Below are positions 23,719-31,414 of a stretch of DNA of 35,749 nucleotides, piece by piece. The position numbers and the translations under genes were made by a program. Where the stretch lies: assembly GCF_015707995.1 (NCBI RefSeq), contig NZ_JAAGRY010000033.1:1-35749 (forward strand), given 5' to 3'. Origin of the DNA: Microbacterium paulum. Lineage in GTDB: Bacteria > Actinomycetota > Actinomycetes > Actinomycetales > Microbacteriaceae. Under the pieces are notes generated by a model. That model ran no database searches and was not told the origin of the DNA. It worked only from the letters and a program-made list of their open reading frames with translations. Positions within the stretch are counted from its first letter, which is position 1. Each line of letters begins with the position of its first letter.

Positions 23719-26700
23719 ATGCACCTGAAGAGCCTGACGCTCAAGGGCTTCAAGTCGTTCGCGCAGCCGACCACCTTCGCCCTCGAACCGGGCGTCACCG
23801 CCATCGTGGGCCCCAACGGCTCGGGCAAATCGAACGTGGTCGACGCGCTCGCGTGGGTCATGGGGGAGCAGGGTGCGAAGACCCTGCGCGGCGGAAAGAT
23901 GGAAGACGTCATCTTCGCCGGCACCTCGACGCGCGGGCCGCTCGGCCGCGCCGAGGTGCAGCTCACGATCGACAACGCCGACGGGGCGCTGCCGATCGAG
24001 TACAGCGAGGTGACGATCAGTCGCACGCTCTTTCGCAACGGCGCGAGCGAGTACGCGATCAACGGGGAGAGCTGCCGACTGCTCGATGTGCAAGAGCTGC
24101 TGAGCGACTCGGGTCTCGGCCGTGAGATGCACGTCATCGTCGGCCAGGGGCGGCTCGACAGCGTGCTGCAGGCGAGCCCGGAGGATCGGCGCGGTTTCAT
24201 CGAAGAAGCGGCCGGCATCCTGAAGCATCGCCGCCGCAAAGAGAAGACCCTGCGAAAGCTCGAGGCGATGCAGGCCAACCTGACCCGCCTCAGCGACCTC
24301 GCGGGCGAGTTGCGCCGGCAGCTCAAACCCCTCGGCAAGCAGGCCGAGATCGCTCGCGAAGCCGCGACGATCGCGGCCGTCGTGCGCGACGCGAAGGCGC
24401 GGCTCTATGCGGACGAACTCGTGAGCCTGCGCACCCAGCTCGCCGACCACGCGCGCAGCGAGCAGGAACGTCACGCCGAGCGTCTCGTGCTGCAAGACGA
24501 AGCCGATCAGCTCAAAGCCCGCATCGACACCCTCGAACACGAGCAGCGATCCGAGGTCGTCGACGCGGCGCGCGGTGTCGCGTTCGCCCTCGAGCGCGTG
24601 CAGGAACGACTGCGCAGCCTGCACTCGCTCGCCGGTCAGCGTCTGGCCCTGCTCGAAGACGACGGCACCCTCGCCCTCGAAGTCACTACGGTCAGCCAGG
24701 CGAGCATCGACGAGGCGCGCGCCGAGATCGACGAGATCGCGGCGGGGCTCGGCGACGCGCAAGATGCGGCGGCTACCGCCGGTCGCGAGGTGATCCGCGC
24801 GCGGGCTGAACTCGACGCCCTCGACGCCGACATCGCGGCGCAGAGCGCGCTCGTCTCGGAGCACGACATGCGGATCACCAAGCTGCGCGGCGCCTCCGAT
24901 GCCGCCTCGTCGCGGCTCGACGCGGTGCGCGCCGCCGTCGACCGCCAGCAGAACGCGTTGGATGCCGCGCTCGCGCGCCGCGCCGATGCCGAAAGCGCTC
25001 TCGCAGCCGTCGACCCCGACCTCGTGCCCGAGGCCTCCTCGGCCGAGCACGCCGCCGCCTACGAACGCGCGCAGCGCGACGCCACCGCCGCCGAGACCGA
25101 GGTGAGCGCACTGCGCGAGAGCCTGCACGCCGCCGAACGCGAACTCGAGTCGCTCACCGCGCAGTCCGCGGCGCTTGGTCGTGCCCTCGACGTGCGAAAC
25201 GCCGCCGCGGCGCTGATCGAGCGCGGTGGCCCCGGCATCCGAGGCCTCGTCGGCGACGCCGTCAAAGTCTCGCCCGGCTTCGAAGCCGCGATCTCGGCCG
25301 CCCTCGGCGCGCTCGCCGAAGGCGTGCTCGTCGACGACGTCGCCGCGGCGCTCGACCTCGCCCGCACCGCGGCGGAAGCCGACCTTGGACGGGTCGACAT
25401 CGCCATCGCCGGGGCTCAGGCGATGACGCCAGCCCTCGCCGGCCTCGTCGGTGTGACGCCCGCTGTCGAGGTCGTCTCGGCGCCGTCCGGCATCGCCGGT
25501 GTACTGGCCTACACGGTGATCGTCGACGACCTCGCCGCGGCACACGCGGCGGGTCGGGCGCTCGCAGAGCGCGAACTCCGCGGAGCGGTCACCGTCGTGA
25601 CCCGTGCGGGTGAGGTCGTCACCGAGCACACCGTGCGCGCCGGCTCGGGCGGCGGGCGGTCGCGTCTCGAGCTCGCGGCCGAGCGAGACGCGGCGAACGA
25701 TCGTCTCGCCGAGATCCGCGTGGTCGCCGACTCGCTGCGCGAAGCCCTCGCCGACGCCCAGCAGCGATGGGACGACGGACGCCGGCTCACCCGTGAGTCG
25801 CTGCAGCGCCTGCGCGAGCACGACGCGGCGTTGGCGGCGCACGCCGAGCAGGTCAACCGCGCGACCGTGCGCCACGAGGCGGCCGTCGCCGAGTGCGAAC
25901 GGCTCGAAACCGGCCTGCGGCAGGCGCAGGCCGCGGTGACCGATGCAGAGAAGGCCGCGCAGGCCGCGGGCGACGCCCTGCAGTCGGCGCAGCAGGCGCC
26001 CCGGCCGATCCTCGACGCGTCGGCCCGTGACGGACTGCTCGCCGACCTCGAAGCCACCCGCGACGCCGAGATGCGCGCGCGCCTCGATGTCGAGACCCTC
26101 AAGGAACGCGTGCGCGCCGGCGAGGCACGCGTCGACCAGCTCGTCCGTCAACGCGAGCGCGAGCGCGCCGCCGCGGCCGAAGCGGCGCGGCGCGCCGTCA
26201 TCCGCCGCGCGCAGCGCGAACTCGCCGCCGATGTCGCCGCAAGCCTTCCGCCGCTGCTCGACTCGGTGGGCCGGTCGGTCACCCAGGCGCGTGTCGACCT
26301 GCAGCTCGCCGAGCAGGCCCGCACGGCGGTGACGGCCGAACTGGGCGAGCTGCGCACCCGCGAGGCGAGTGTGCGGGAGCGCCTGTCGCGGCTCACCGAG
26401 AGCGTGCACGGCCTCGAGCTGCAGATGCACGAAAAGCGCCTGCACGTCACGAGCCTGCTCGAACGCGTGGCATCCGAGCTCAGCCTCGACGAGAATATTC
26501 TCGTTTCGGAATACGGGCCCGATCAGCCGGTAGCGGCGCCGGACGCCCCGGGGGACGTGGAGGGCGACGAGAGCGACGCGGGGGAGGGGGACGCCGCCCC
26601 GCGCCCGTTCGACCGGGCGGCCGAGCGTCGACGGCTGCAAGACGCCGAGCGAAAGCTCGCGCAGCTCGGACGCGTCAACCCGCTCGCGCTCGAGGAGTAC

Positions 26701-27273
26701 GCCGCGCTCGAACAGCGCCACGCGTTCCTCACCGAGCAGCTCGCCGACCTCGTGCAGACCCGCACCGATCTCGAGACGATCATCGCCGAGCTCGACGAGC
26801 GGATGCAGACGATCTTCTTGGCGGCCTTCGAGGACACCAAGATCGCCTTCGGCGAGGTGTTCCCGATCCTCTTCCCCGGCGGCTCGGGCAGCATCTCGCT
26901 CACCGACCCCGAGCATCCGTTGACCACCGGTATCGAGGTATCGGTGCGCCCGGTCGGCAAGAAGATCGAGCGTCTCTCGCTGCTTTCGGGCGGCGAGCGC
27001 TCCCTCGCCGCCGTCGCTCTGCTGACGGCGATCTTCAAGGCTCGACCGAGCCCGTTCTACATCCTCGACGAGGTCGAGGCCGCGCTCGACGACGCGAACC
27101 TCGGGCGTCTGCTCGGTGTCTTCGAGCAGTTGCGCGTCTCGAGCCAGCTGATCGTCATCACGCACCAGAAGCGCACGATGGAGATCGCCGACGCGCTCTA
27201 CGGCGTGTCGATGCGACAGGACGGAGTGTCGGCCGTCGTGGGGCAGCGGGTCCGCGAGCGCGCGAACGCCTAG
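23719..27273 (+). CDS. smc: Chromosome segregation protein SMC
   Basis: ATPase of the bacterial condensin that compacts and aligns replicated chromosome arms with ScpA and ScpB. The 1184-residue protein has the N-terminal head with MHLKSLTLKGFKSFA and Walker A GPNGSGKSNVVD, a long coiled coil, a hinge around residues 500-650 (GIRGLVGDAVKVSPGFEAAI), a second coiled coil, and the C-terminal head with LLSGGERSLAAVAL and Walker B FYILDEVEAALDD. An acidic insert (about 935-960) precedes the late coil. ATG 23719 is preferred: AGGAG is upstream and the conserved N-terminus starts here. The normal neighbour ftsY is displaced by an islet. Confidence 0.97.
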   Translation: MHLKSLTLKGFKSFAQPTTFALEPGVTAIVGPNGSGKSNVVDALAWVMGEQGAKTLRGGKMEDVIFAGTSTRGPLGRAEVQLTIDNADGALPIEYSEVTISRTLFRNGASEYAINGESCRLLDVQELLSDSGLGREMHVIVGQGRLDSVLQASPEDRRGFIEEAAGILKHRRRKEKTLRKLEAMQANLTRLSDLAGELRRQLKPLGKQAEIAREAATIAAVVRDAKARLYADELVSLRTQLADHARSEQERHAERLVLQDEADQLKARIDTLEHEQRSEVVDAARGVAFALERVQERLRSLHSLAGQRLALLEDDGTLALEVTTVSQASIDEARAEIDEIAAGLGDAQDAAATAGREVIRARAELDALDADIAAQSALVSEHDMRITKLRGASDAASSRLDAVRAAVDRQQNALDAALARRADAESALAAVDPDLVPEASSAEHAAAYERAQRDATAAETEVSALRESLHAAERELESLTAQSAALGRALDVRNAAAALIERGGPGIRGLVGDAVKVSPGFEAAISAALGALAEGVLVDDVAAALDLARTAAEADLGRVDIAIAGAQAMTPALAGLVGVTPAVEVVSAPSGIAGVLAYTVIVDDLAAAHAAGRALAERELRGAVTVVTRAGEVVTEHTVRAGSGGGRSRLELAAERDAANDRLAEIRVVADSLREALADAQQRWDDGRRLTRESLQRLREHDAALAAHAEQVNRATVRHEAAVAECERLETGLRQAQAAVTDAEKAAQAAGDALQSAQQAPRPILDASARDGLLADLEATRDAEMRARLDVETLKERVRAGEARVDQLVRQRERERAAAAEAARRAVIRRAQRELAADVAASLPPLLDSVGRSVTQARVDLQLAEQARTAVTAELGELRTREASVRERLSRLTESVHGLELQMHEKRLHVTSLLERVASELSLDENILVSEYGPDQPVAAPDAPGDVEGDESDAGEGDAAPRPFDRAAERRRLQDAERKLAQLGRVNPLALEEYAALEQRHAFLTEQLADLVQTRTDLETIIAELDERMQTIFLAAFEDTKIAFGEVFPILFPGGSGSISLTDPEHPLTTGIEVSVRPVGKKIERLSLLSGGERSLAAVALLTAIFKARPSPFYILDEVEAALDDANLGRLLGVFEQLRVSSQLIVITHQKRTMEIADALYGVSMRQDGVSAVVGQRVRERANA

Positions 27274-27278
27274 TCGTG

Positions 27279-27573
27279 TCATAGACGGATGCCGAAGCCG
27301 ACGGTCGCCTCGCCGAGCTCGAAGGCCGTGCGGACGGCGCCGTTGAGGGCCTGCGCGGTGTCTGCATCGAGGATGTCACCGGTGCTGCCTTGGGCGGCGG
27401 GAGTCGGCGTTTCCGATGCGGACGCGGAAGCTGACGGCGCTGCCTCTGCGGTGCTGGTCGTGGTGGGGGTGGGCGTCGGGGTGCTGGTGCATTCGGCCAG
27501 CGCAATGGCCCCCCGCGACGATGGTCGCGAAGGTGAGGGTCTTGAGCGTGGTGTTGGAGGGCGCGCGTCTCAC
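27279..27573 (-). pseudogene. Frameshifted lipoprotein remnant (E')
   Basis: A GTG at 27573 overlaps the stop of the upstream lipoprotein gene (GTGA). The frame encodes MRRAPSNTTLKTLTFATIVA, then breaks at a run of six C (27509-27514). One base over, it continues IALAECTSTPTPTTTST and a Ser/Ala/Pro linker, then DILDADTAQALNGAVRTAFELGE, ending five bases from the smc stop. The joined product would be a lipoprotein of about 95 residues, shorter than expected. The last block resembles the beginning of serine-hydrolase (beta-lactamase-like) lipoproteins, a weak call, so the gene is probably both frameshifted and truncated. Confidence 0.6.
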
Positions 27574-28052
27574 GTTCCCGGATCCGATGGACCCTGTCCG
27601 CAGCGTGAGGTGGCGAGGATGTCGATGGCGCTCGTGCCGACGACATCGACGACCGTTGCGTCCAATCGGACGTCGCTGGCATCGGTCGTGCCGAGTTTGA
27701 CGCTGCCTGGCCCCTTGTCGATGGCGCCTTCGATGCGCGTGAAATCTGCGCCGAGCGTTTCGGGGAGCCCATCGACGAACGTCACATCGTCGAAGCCATC
27801 GGGTGGATAAACAGCCCAATGGCCCGTGAAGAAAACGCCCTTCCCGTCGCCGCACGTGAAGGGGGTACCGGTGGTGAGGTCTTCGACGCGCGATTCCGAC
27901 GGGAGTTCGTCAACGATCCGCCGCATCGCGTTTTGTGTCTCGCCTCTTATCTCGTCGTAGGTGGGCAGGCTTTGCATAGAACATCCCGTGAGGACAATGG
28001 CGGACACCGCGACAACTGTCGTAGCGAGAGCGCGCACGTTGTGATGAATCAT
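27570..28052 (-). CDS. Lipoprotein, second copy (D'), candidate immunity protein
   Basis: A 160-residue predicted lipoprotein with lipobox VLTGC (Cys24). The mature part shares SLPTYDEIRGET, IVDELPSESRVEDLT, GVFFTGHWAVYPPDGFD and SRCGQGP with the lipoprotein at 28739-29215, roughly half identical by eye. Its ATG overlaps the stop of the truncated hydrolase copy by four bases (28049-28052), the same arrangement as in the intact unit. No known domain is recognised. Being the partner of a diverged hydrolase tip suggests a protective or modulating role; this is inference. Confidence 0.72.
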   Translation of the reverse strand: MIHHNVRALATTVVAVSAIVLTGCSMQSLPTYDEIRGETQNAMRRIVDELPSESRVEDLTTGTPFTCGDGKGVFFTGHWAVYPPDGFDDVTFVDGLPETLGADFTRIEGAIDKGPGSVKLGTTDASDVRLDATVVDVVGTSAIDILATSRCGQGPSDPGT

Positions 28053-28593
28053 CGTGCCGCGTTCCAGATCACGTCGTTGATGGTTTCGAGCACCACTCGA
28101 TTCTCGCTGATGTCGCCGCTGATGATCTGGTTGTGGTGGTCGAGGCCGGAGGCGAGGTCTCCGATCGCAGCAATCGGGGGTGAGATGACTTTGCCGATCT
28201 GAGCCCAGGCGGGGGTGCCGGGGATGCCGGAGTCCAGTTCGGTGAATCCGTTCTCGGGGGTGGGAGCGTGCTGATACCCCCAGTTGAAGATCTGGGTCTC
28301 TTTGACGTGCAGCTGGTCGAGGATGTCGTTGGGTGAGCGCATTGCGTAGTGATCCGTGTCGAGGCTCGGGCCGTAATCGCTGGTCATCCCGATCCCGGAC
28401 AGCGTGATCCGGGTGTGGAAGCCGGCGTCCCGGGTTTCGGCGACGCCTCCGACGGAGGACCCGAATGAGTGCTCCACGCTCAGCACCGGAGTGCCGGGCG
28501 TGATCACGTGGATCCCGGCAGCGAAGTCGGCGTACTTCGCACCAAGCTCTTCGGCCATGTCGTTGTTCTGCGGTCCGGTCGCGAAGATGTTGC
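28049..28593 (-). pseudogene. Orphan C-terminal fragment of the DUF1023-type hydrolase (C')
   Basis: Holds only the last third of the hydrolase encoded at 29212-30777. The first in-frame ATG (28558, MAEELGAKY) has no ribosome site, and the N-terminal two thirds are missing. The nucleophile motif EHSFGSSVGG is kept. Over 28091-28593 it is nearly identical to the intact gene (three substitutions and one 3-base insertion), but the last 13 residues, LETINDVIWNAAR, differ completely from MKQIQAFLTGATQ. It could be a silent cassette for recombination rather than an expressed gene. Confidence 0.8.
28091..28593. repeat. Near-identical 500-bp repeat, copy 1
   Basis: Matches 29254-29753 with three base differences and a 3-base insertion near 28167. 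Identity stops abruptly at both ends. Confidence 0.93.
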
Positions 28594-28738
28594 GTGCTGG
28601 TGCCGCCGGCCAGCGCGATGGCCGCCGCGAGTATGGTCGCGAGGGTGAGGTTCTGGCGAGCAGTCGTCGTCAGCTCATGCTCGGGGTGATGACGGTACCA
28701 ATTGCGAGCGGCCGGTACGATATCCGCGCTGCTCGCCT
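28594..28738 (-). pseudogene. Remnant of a lipoprotein gene (E) fused to C'
   Basis: Reading on the minus strand, the segment QNLTLATILAAAIALAGGTST resembles the signal region of the E' remnant (LKTLTFATIVA...IALAECTST), also at base level over about 58 bp. It then runs into hydrolase sequence at 28593 in another frame. No usable start remains: the nearest ATG is followed at once by a stop. It marks where a deletion joined the start of E to the middle of C'. Confidence 0.6.
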
Positions 28739-29215
28739 TCAGTTCTCGTTCTGGCCATCGCCGGGGTCTTGGGCGCAGCGTGAAAGCGCGAGGATGTTGA
28801 TGCCGGGATTCGAGTCGGGATCGACGTCCGAGACGTCCATGCTGACGTCGCTACCATCGCTCGTTCGAAGTGAGACGCTCGGGTAGGAGGTGGGAACCTC
28901 CGTCGGTTCCACGGCGAAGTCGTATGACAGTGTGCTCGGAAGCGTCTCGATGAACTCTCGGGTGTCGAATCCTTGCGGCGGCGTCACGAACCAGTGGCCT
29001 GTGAAGAACACACCGCCTTCCGCGCAGGCGAAGGGTGCTGACGCGGTGAGGTCCTCGACCTCGGAGCCGTTTGGGAGTTCGTCGACGATGAGTTGCATCG
29101 CGGATTCTGTCTCAGTTTGAACCGTCTCGTACGTGGGGAGCTGATTCACTGAACATCCTGTCATCGCGATGATCAGCGCACACAACGCCGATCCAGTCAC
29201 CAAACTGCGTCTCAC
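28739..29215 (-). CDS. Lipoprotein D, candidate immunity/partner protein
   Basis: A 158-residue predicted lipoprotein with lipobox AMTGC (Cys21) and a mature domain carrying QLPTYETVQTETESAM, IVDELPNGSEVEDLT, GVFFTGHWFVTPPQGFD and a late SRCAQDP. It starts with GTG 29215, overlapping the hydrolase stop by four bases. The two cysteines of the mature part may pair outside the cell. A diverged paralogue follows a diverged hydrolase tip downstream. No known family name can be given. A surface lipoprotein coupled to a possibly exported enzyme suggests self-protection or anchoring, which is inference. Confidence 0.75.
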   Translation of the reverse strand: MRRSLVTGSALCALIIAMTGCSVNQLPTYETVQTETESAMQLIVDELPNGSEVEDLTASAPFACAEGGVFFTGHWFVTPPQGFDTREFIETLPSTLSYDFAVEPTEVPTSYPSVSLRTSDGSDVSMDVSDVDPDSNPGINILALSRCAQDPGDGQNEN

Positions 29216-30777
29216 TGCGTCGCTCCCGTGAGGAACGCCTGGATCTGCTTCATCACCACTCGATTCTCGCTGATGTCGCCGCTGATGATCTGGTTGTGGT
29301 GGTCGAGGCCGGAGGCGAGGTCTCCGATCGCGATCGGGGGTGAGATGACTTTGCCGATCTGAGCCCAGGCGGGGGTGCCGGGGATGCCGGAGTCCAGTTC
29401 GGTGAATCCGTTCTCGGGGGTGGGAGCGTGCTGATACCCCCAGTTGAAGATCTGGGTCTCTTTGACGTGCAGCTGGTCGAGGATGTAGTTGGGTGAGCGC
29501 ATTGCGTAGTGATCCGTGTCGAGGCTCGGGCCGTAATCGCTGGTCATCCCGATCCCGGACAGCGTGATCCGGGTGTGGAAGCCGGCGTCCTGGGTTTCGG
29601 CGACGCCTCCGACGGAGGACCCGAATGAGTGCTCCACGCTCGGCACCGGAGTGCCGGGCGTGATCACGTGGATCCCGGCAGCGAAGTCGGCGTACTTCGC
29701 ACCAAGCTCTTCGGCCATGTCGTTGTTCTGCGGTCCGGTCGCGAAGATGTTGCCGCCGAGCTGGGGGAACACGCCCTGCTTCACGACGAACCCTGCAGCT
29801 TGAATGCGTGGGTCGGCGTTCTCGACTTCCCAGCGGGTGAGGGCGGTGATGCCGGTGGTGGCGGTGGCGGTGTAGAAGGAGTCCATGGTGGTGTTGGTGC
29901 CGGGCATGAAGCTCATGATGACGTCGGCGGTGTCGGGGTTGCCGAACATCTCGATCACTTCATCCTTGTCGGGCCGCCAGAGGTAGAGCTGCACGTCGCC
30001 GTCGACGACACGTTGGAGGTAGTCGATCATGTTGGCGTTGCCGGTCGGGTAGATGTCGATGCTCGGTGGGCGATTCGGGTCGAACAGCTCAGCGTCACGG
30101 AACGCTTTCAGTTGACGTGCGGCGAGGGTGCGGTTCGCGGCAGCGCGGATCATCGCGGGGATCCCGTTCAACGCGCCGACGAGTGCCGGAGCGCCCACGA
30201 GAAGTCCCTGCTGGTCGCTGTCGCTGAGGTTCGCCCACCACGCGGAGACGACATCGGGCGGCTGCGAGGCGAGCAGCCGGTCCAACAGCGTCGGATCCAT
30301 CGCGAGCAGTGCCGCGAGCTCCCCAGGACTGATCCGAGTGAGGCCATCCAGGGTGAGACCGTTGGCTGCGGCCATGGAACCTGAGACGGTCCCGTACGGG
30401 CCGGTGACCTTCTCCTCGCCCAGTGCGGACAGGAGCGCCCCGTTCACCGCGGCGCGCTCATCTATCAGCGCGCCCCACTGTCGGGTCACGAGCGCGAGCT
30501 CATCCTCCGCCTCACTGATCCTGGACTCCAGCAGCCGGGGCCGGTCGTCATCGAGCGCCGCACCGTTTCCCACAGCCATCGCGGTGAGGTTCTCCCGCTC
30601 CGCTGTCCGCTGCTCGCGGCGCCACCCGTCGATGTCCTCCTCCGCCAGCTCGCGGCGACGGGTGAGGGTCTGCTGCTGATCCTTCACGGCCTGCACGCCG
30701 CGAGCGTATGCGGTGAGAGCGGATGCCTCGGCATCCCACCTACTCGCCAAACGCCCCAGATCGTCGGCGAGGATCAC
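29212..30777 (-). CDS. DUF1023-type alpha/beta hydrolase with helical N-terminus (C)
   Basis: A 521-residue protein. Residues 1-110 are long charged helices (RLASRWDAEASALTAYARGV), the second half of a WXG-type hairpin plus coiled coil. LNGIPAMIRAAANR (203-216) and GNPDTADVIMSFMPGTNT (279-296) are signatures of the DUF1023/Abhydrolase_8 family. The nucleophile is Ser384 in EHSFGSS (the usual Gly before His is Glu), and candidate acid and base lie in SDYGPSLDTDH and LDHHNQI. GTG 30777 overlaps the stop of gene B. Many relatives occur beside WXG proteins and are thought to be exported effectors; substrate and export are unproven. Residues 342-508 are duplicated downstream. Confidence 0.82.
   Translation of the reverse strand: MILADDLGRLASRWDAEASALTAYARGVQAVKDQQQTLTRRRELAEEDIDGWRREQRTAERENLTAMAVGNGAALDDDRPRLLESRISEAEDELALVTRQWGALIDERAAVNGALLSALGEEKVTGPYGTVSGSMAAANGLTLDGLTRISPGELAALLAMDPTLLDRLLASQPPDVVSAWWANLSDSDQQGLLVGAPALVGALNGIPAMIRAAANRTLAARQLKAFRDAELFDPNRPPSIDIYPTGNANMIDYLQRVVDGDVQLYLWRPDKDEVIEMFGNPDTADVIMSFMPGTNTTMDSFYTATATTGITALTRWEVENADPRIQAAGFVVKQGVFPQLGGNIFATGPQNNDMAEELGAKYADFAAGIHVITPGTPVPSVEHSFGSSVGGVAETQDAGFHTRITLSGIGMTSDYGPSLDTDHYAMRSPNYILDQLHVKETQIFNWGYQHAPTPENGFTELDSGIPGTPAWAQIGKVISPPIAIGDLASGLDHHNQIISGDISENRVVMKQIQAFLTGATQ
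29254..29753. repeat. Near-identical 500-bp repeat, copy 2
   Basis: The segment inside the intact hydrolase that matches 28091-28593. It corresponds to residues 342-508, leaving only the 13-residue tip unique. Confidence 0.93.
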
Positions 30778-30959
30778 GCGGTGTGCACGAACGCGTCTCG
30801 CGCACGTCCGGCCCACACCTCCCCGGAGGCTTCCGACACAGCCTCACGGACACTGTTCTCCGCCGCCCGAACCGTGATCGCCTTCACGGACCGTTGCAGC
30901 GCGGCGGCACTGATACCCCATGGGTCACCTCGCCCTGGATCAGCCGCGTCGACCGTCAC
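30774..30959 (-). CDS. Small WXG-like protein or split N-terminus of the hydrolase (B)
   Basis: A 61-residue product, starting GTG 30959 (overlapping the stop of A) and ending in the overlap with C. One helix (AALQRSVKAITVRAAENSVREAVSEASGEV) leads to the turn WAGRARDAF, a WXG motif, then stops after four residues. A WXG protein needs a second helix, and exactly such a helix opens gene C. B and C may therefore be one domain split by a one-base frameshift, or separate chains made by termination-reinitiation at GTGA. Every junction in this operon has the same 4-base overlap, which favours the second reading. Confidence 0.6.
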   Translation of the reverse strand: MTVDAADPGRGDPWGISAAALQRSVKAITVRAAENSVREAVSEASGEVWAGRARDAFVHTA

Positions 30960-31228
30960 TGGATGCTCCGCGCGAGACGCTCATCCGTCTCGGCGAACGC
31001 TGCCGTCGCCCGATGCGGGTACTCGCCAGCGGCGGTAGCGGCGCCAGCAACGGCGACACAACTCGCACGCTGCCCGACCCTCAACGCCGAGACCGCCTGA
31101 GTCACCTCACCGTCACCGAGTGTCTCGAAATCGAGGGGAGGAAACGTCCATGCGATGGCGTCGACCGCGGAAACCACACGACCAGCGATCCCCGCCAGAG
31201 CAACCGCATCGGTGACCAGATCCGCCAT
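30956..31228 (-). CDS. EspC/WXG-superfamily-like small helical protein (A)
   Basis: A 90-residue all-helical, Ala-rich protein. A first helix (DAVALAGIAGRVVSAVDAI), a proline turn, GDGEVTQAVSALRVGQRAS and a final helix with EYPHRATAAFAETDERLARSI match the pattern of EspC-like type VII secretion targets. It is the first gene of the A-B-C-D chain. ATG 31228 has TAAGCT (31240-31235, minus) six bases upstream, so the operon message should be leaderless. Assignment is by pattern only; no secretion gene is present in the window. Confidence 0.6.
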   Translation of the reverse strand: MADLVTDAVALAGIAGRVVSAVDAIAWTFPPLDFETLGDGEVTQAVSALRVGQRASCVAVAGAATAAGEYPHRATAAFAETDERLARSIQ

Positions 31229-31234
31229 ACTCCC

Positions 31235-31240
31235 AGCTTA
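31235..31240 (-). promoter_or_regulatory. -10 element of the A-B-C-D operon
   Basis: TAAGCT on the minus strand, six bases from ATG 31228. Confidence 0.55.
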
Positions 31241-31263
31241 CGAAACCGTCCGTGCGGGATGCA

Positions 31264-31281
31264 GTCCCCCTTTCGGGGGAC
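31264..31281. repeat. Short perfect hairpin between the islet and the core genes
   Basis: GTCCCCC/GGGGGAC with loop TTTC, upstream of both divergent -10 elements (31235 and 31403). It may be a binding site or islet boundary; nothing more is visible in the 186-bp gap. Confidence 0.4.
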
Positions 31282-31402
31282 AAGCGCGTCCGAAGCGACC
31301 GAGCCGCGACCATCCTCGCCGTCATAATCCGACGTGATCAACACGGCCTGGAGGCTTCCCCCAGACTGCCGCGCTCACGGCGGCTCGTCTTTCGCGTGAC
31401 GC

Positions 31403-31408
31403 TAGCCT
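31403..31408 (+). promoter_or_regulatory. -10 element of the 31415 lipoprotein gene
   Basis: TAGCCT lies six bases before the ATG. Confidence 0.6.
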
Positions 31409-31414
31409 GAGGTC

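Noticed and set aside
23590..27282. 1230-residue open frame antisense to smc
   Set aside because: It mirrors the third-codon G+C bias of smc, shows no domain, and smc is unmistakable on the other strand.
28558..28560. ATG of the truncated hydrolase copy as a genuine gene start
   Set aside because: It is an internal methionine of the intact protein (position 354), has no ribosome site, and the N-terminal domain is missing.
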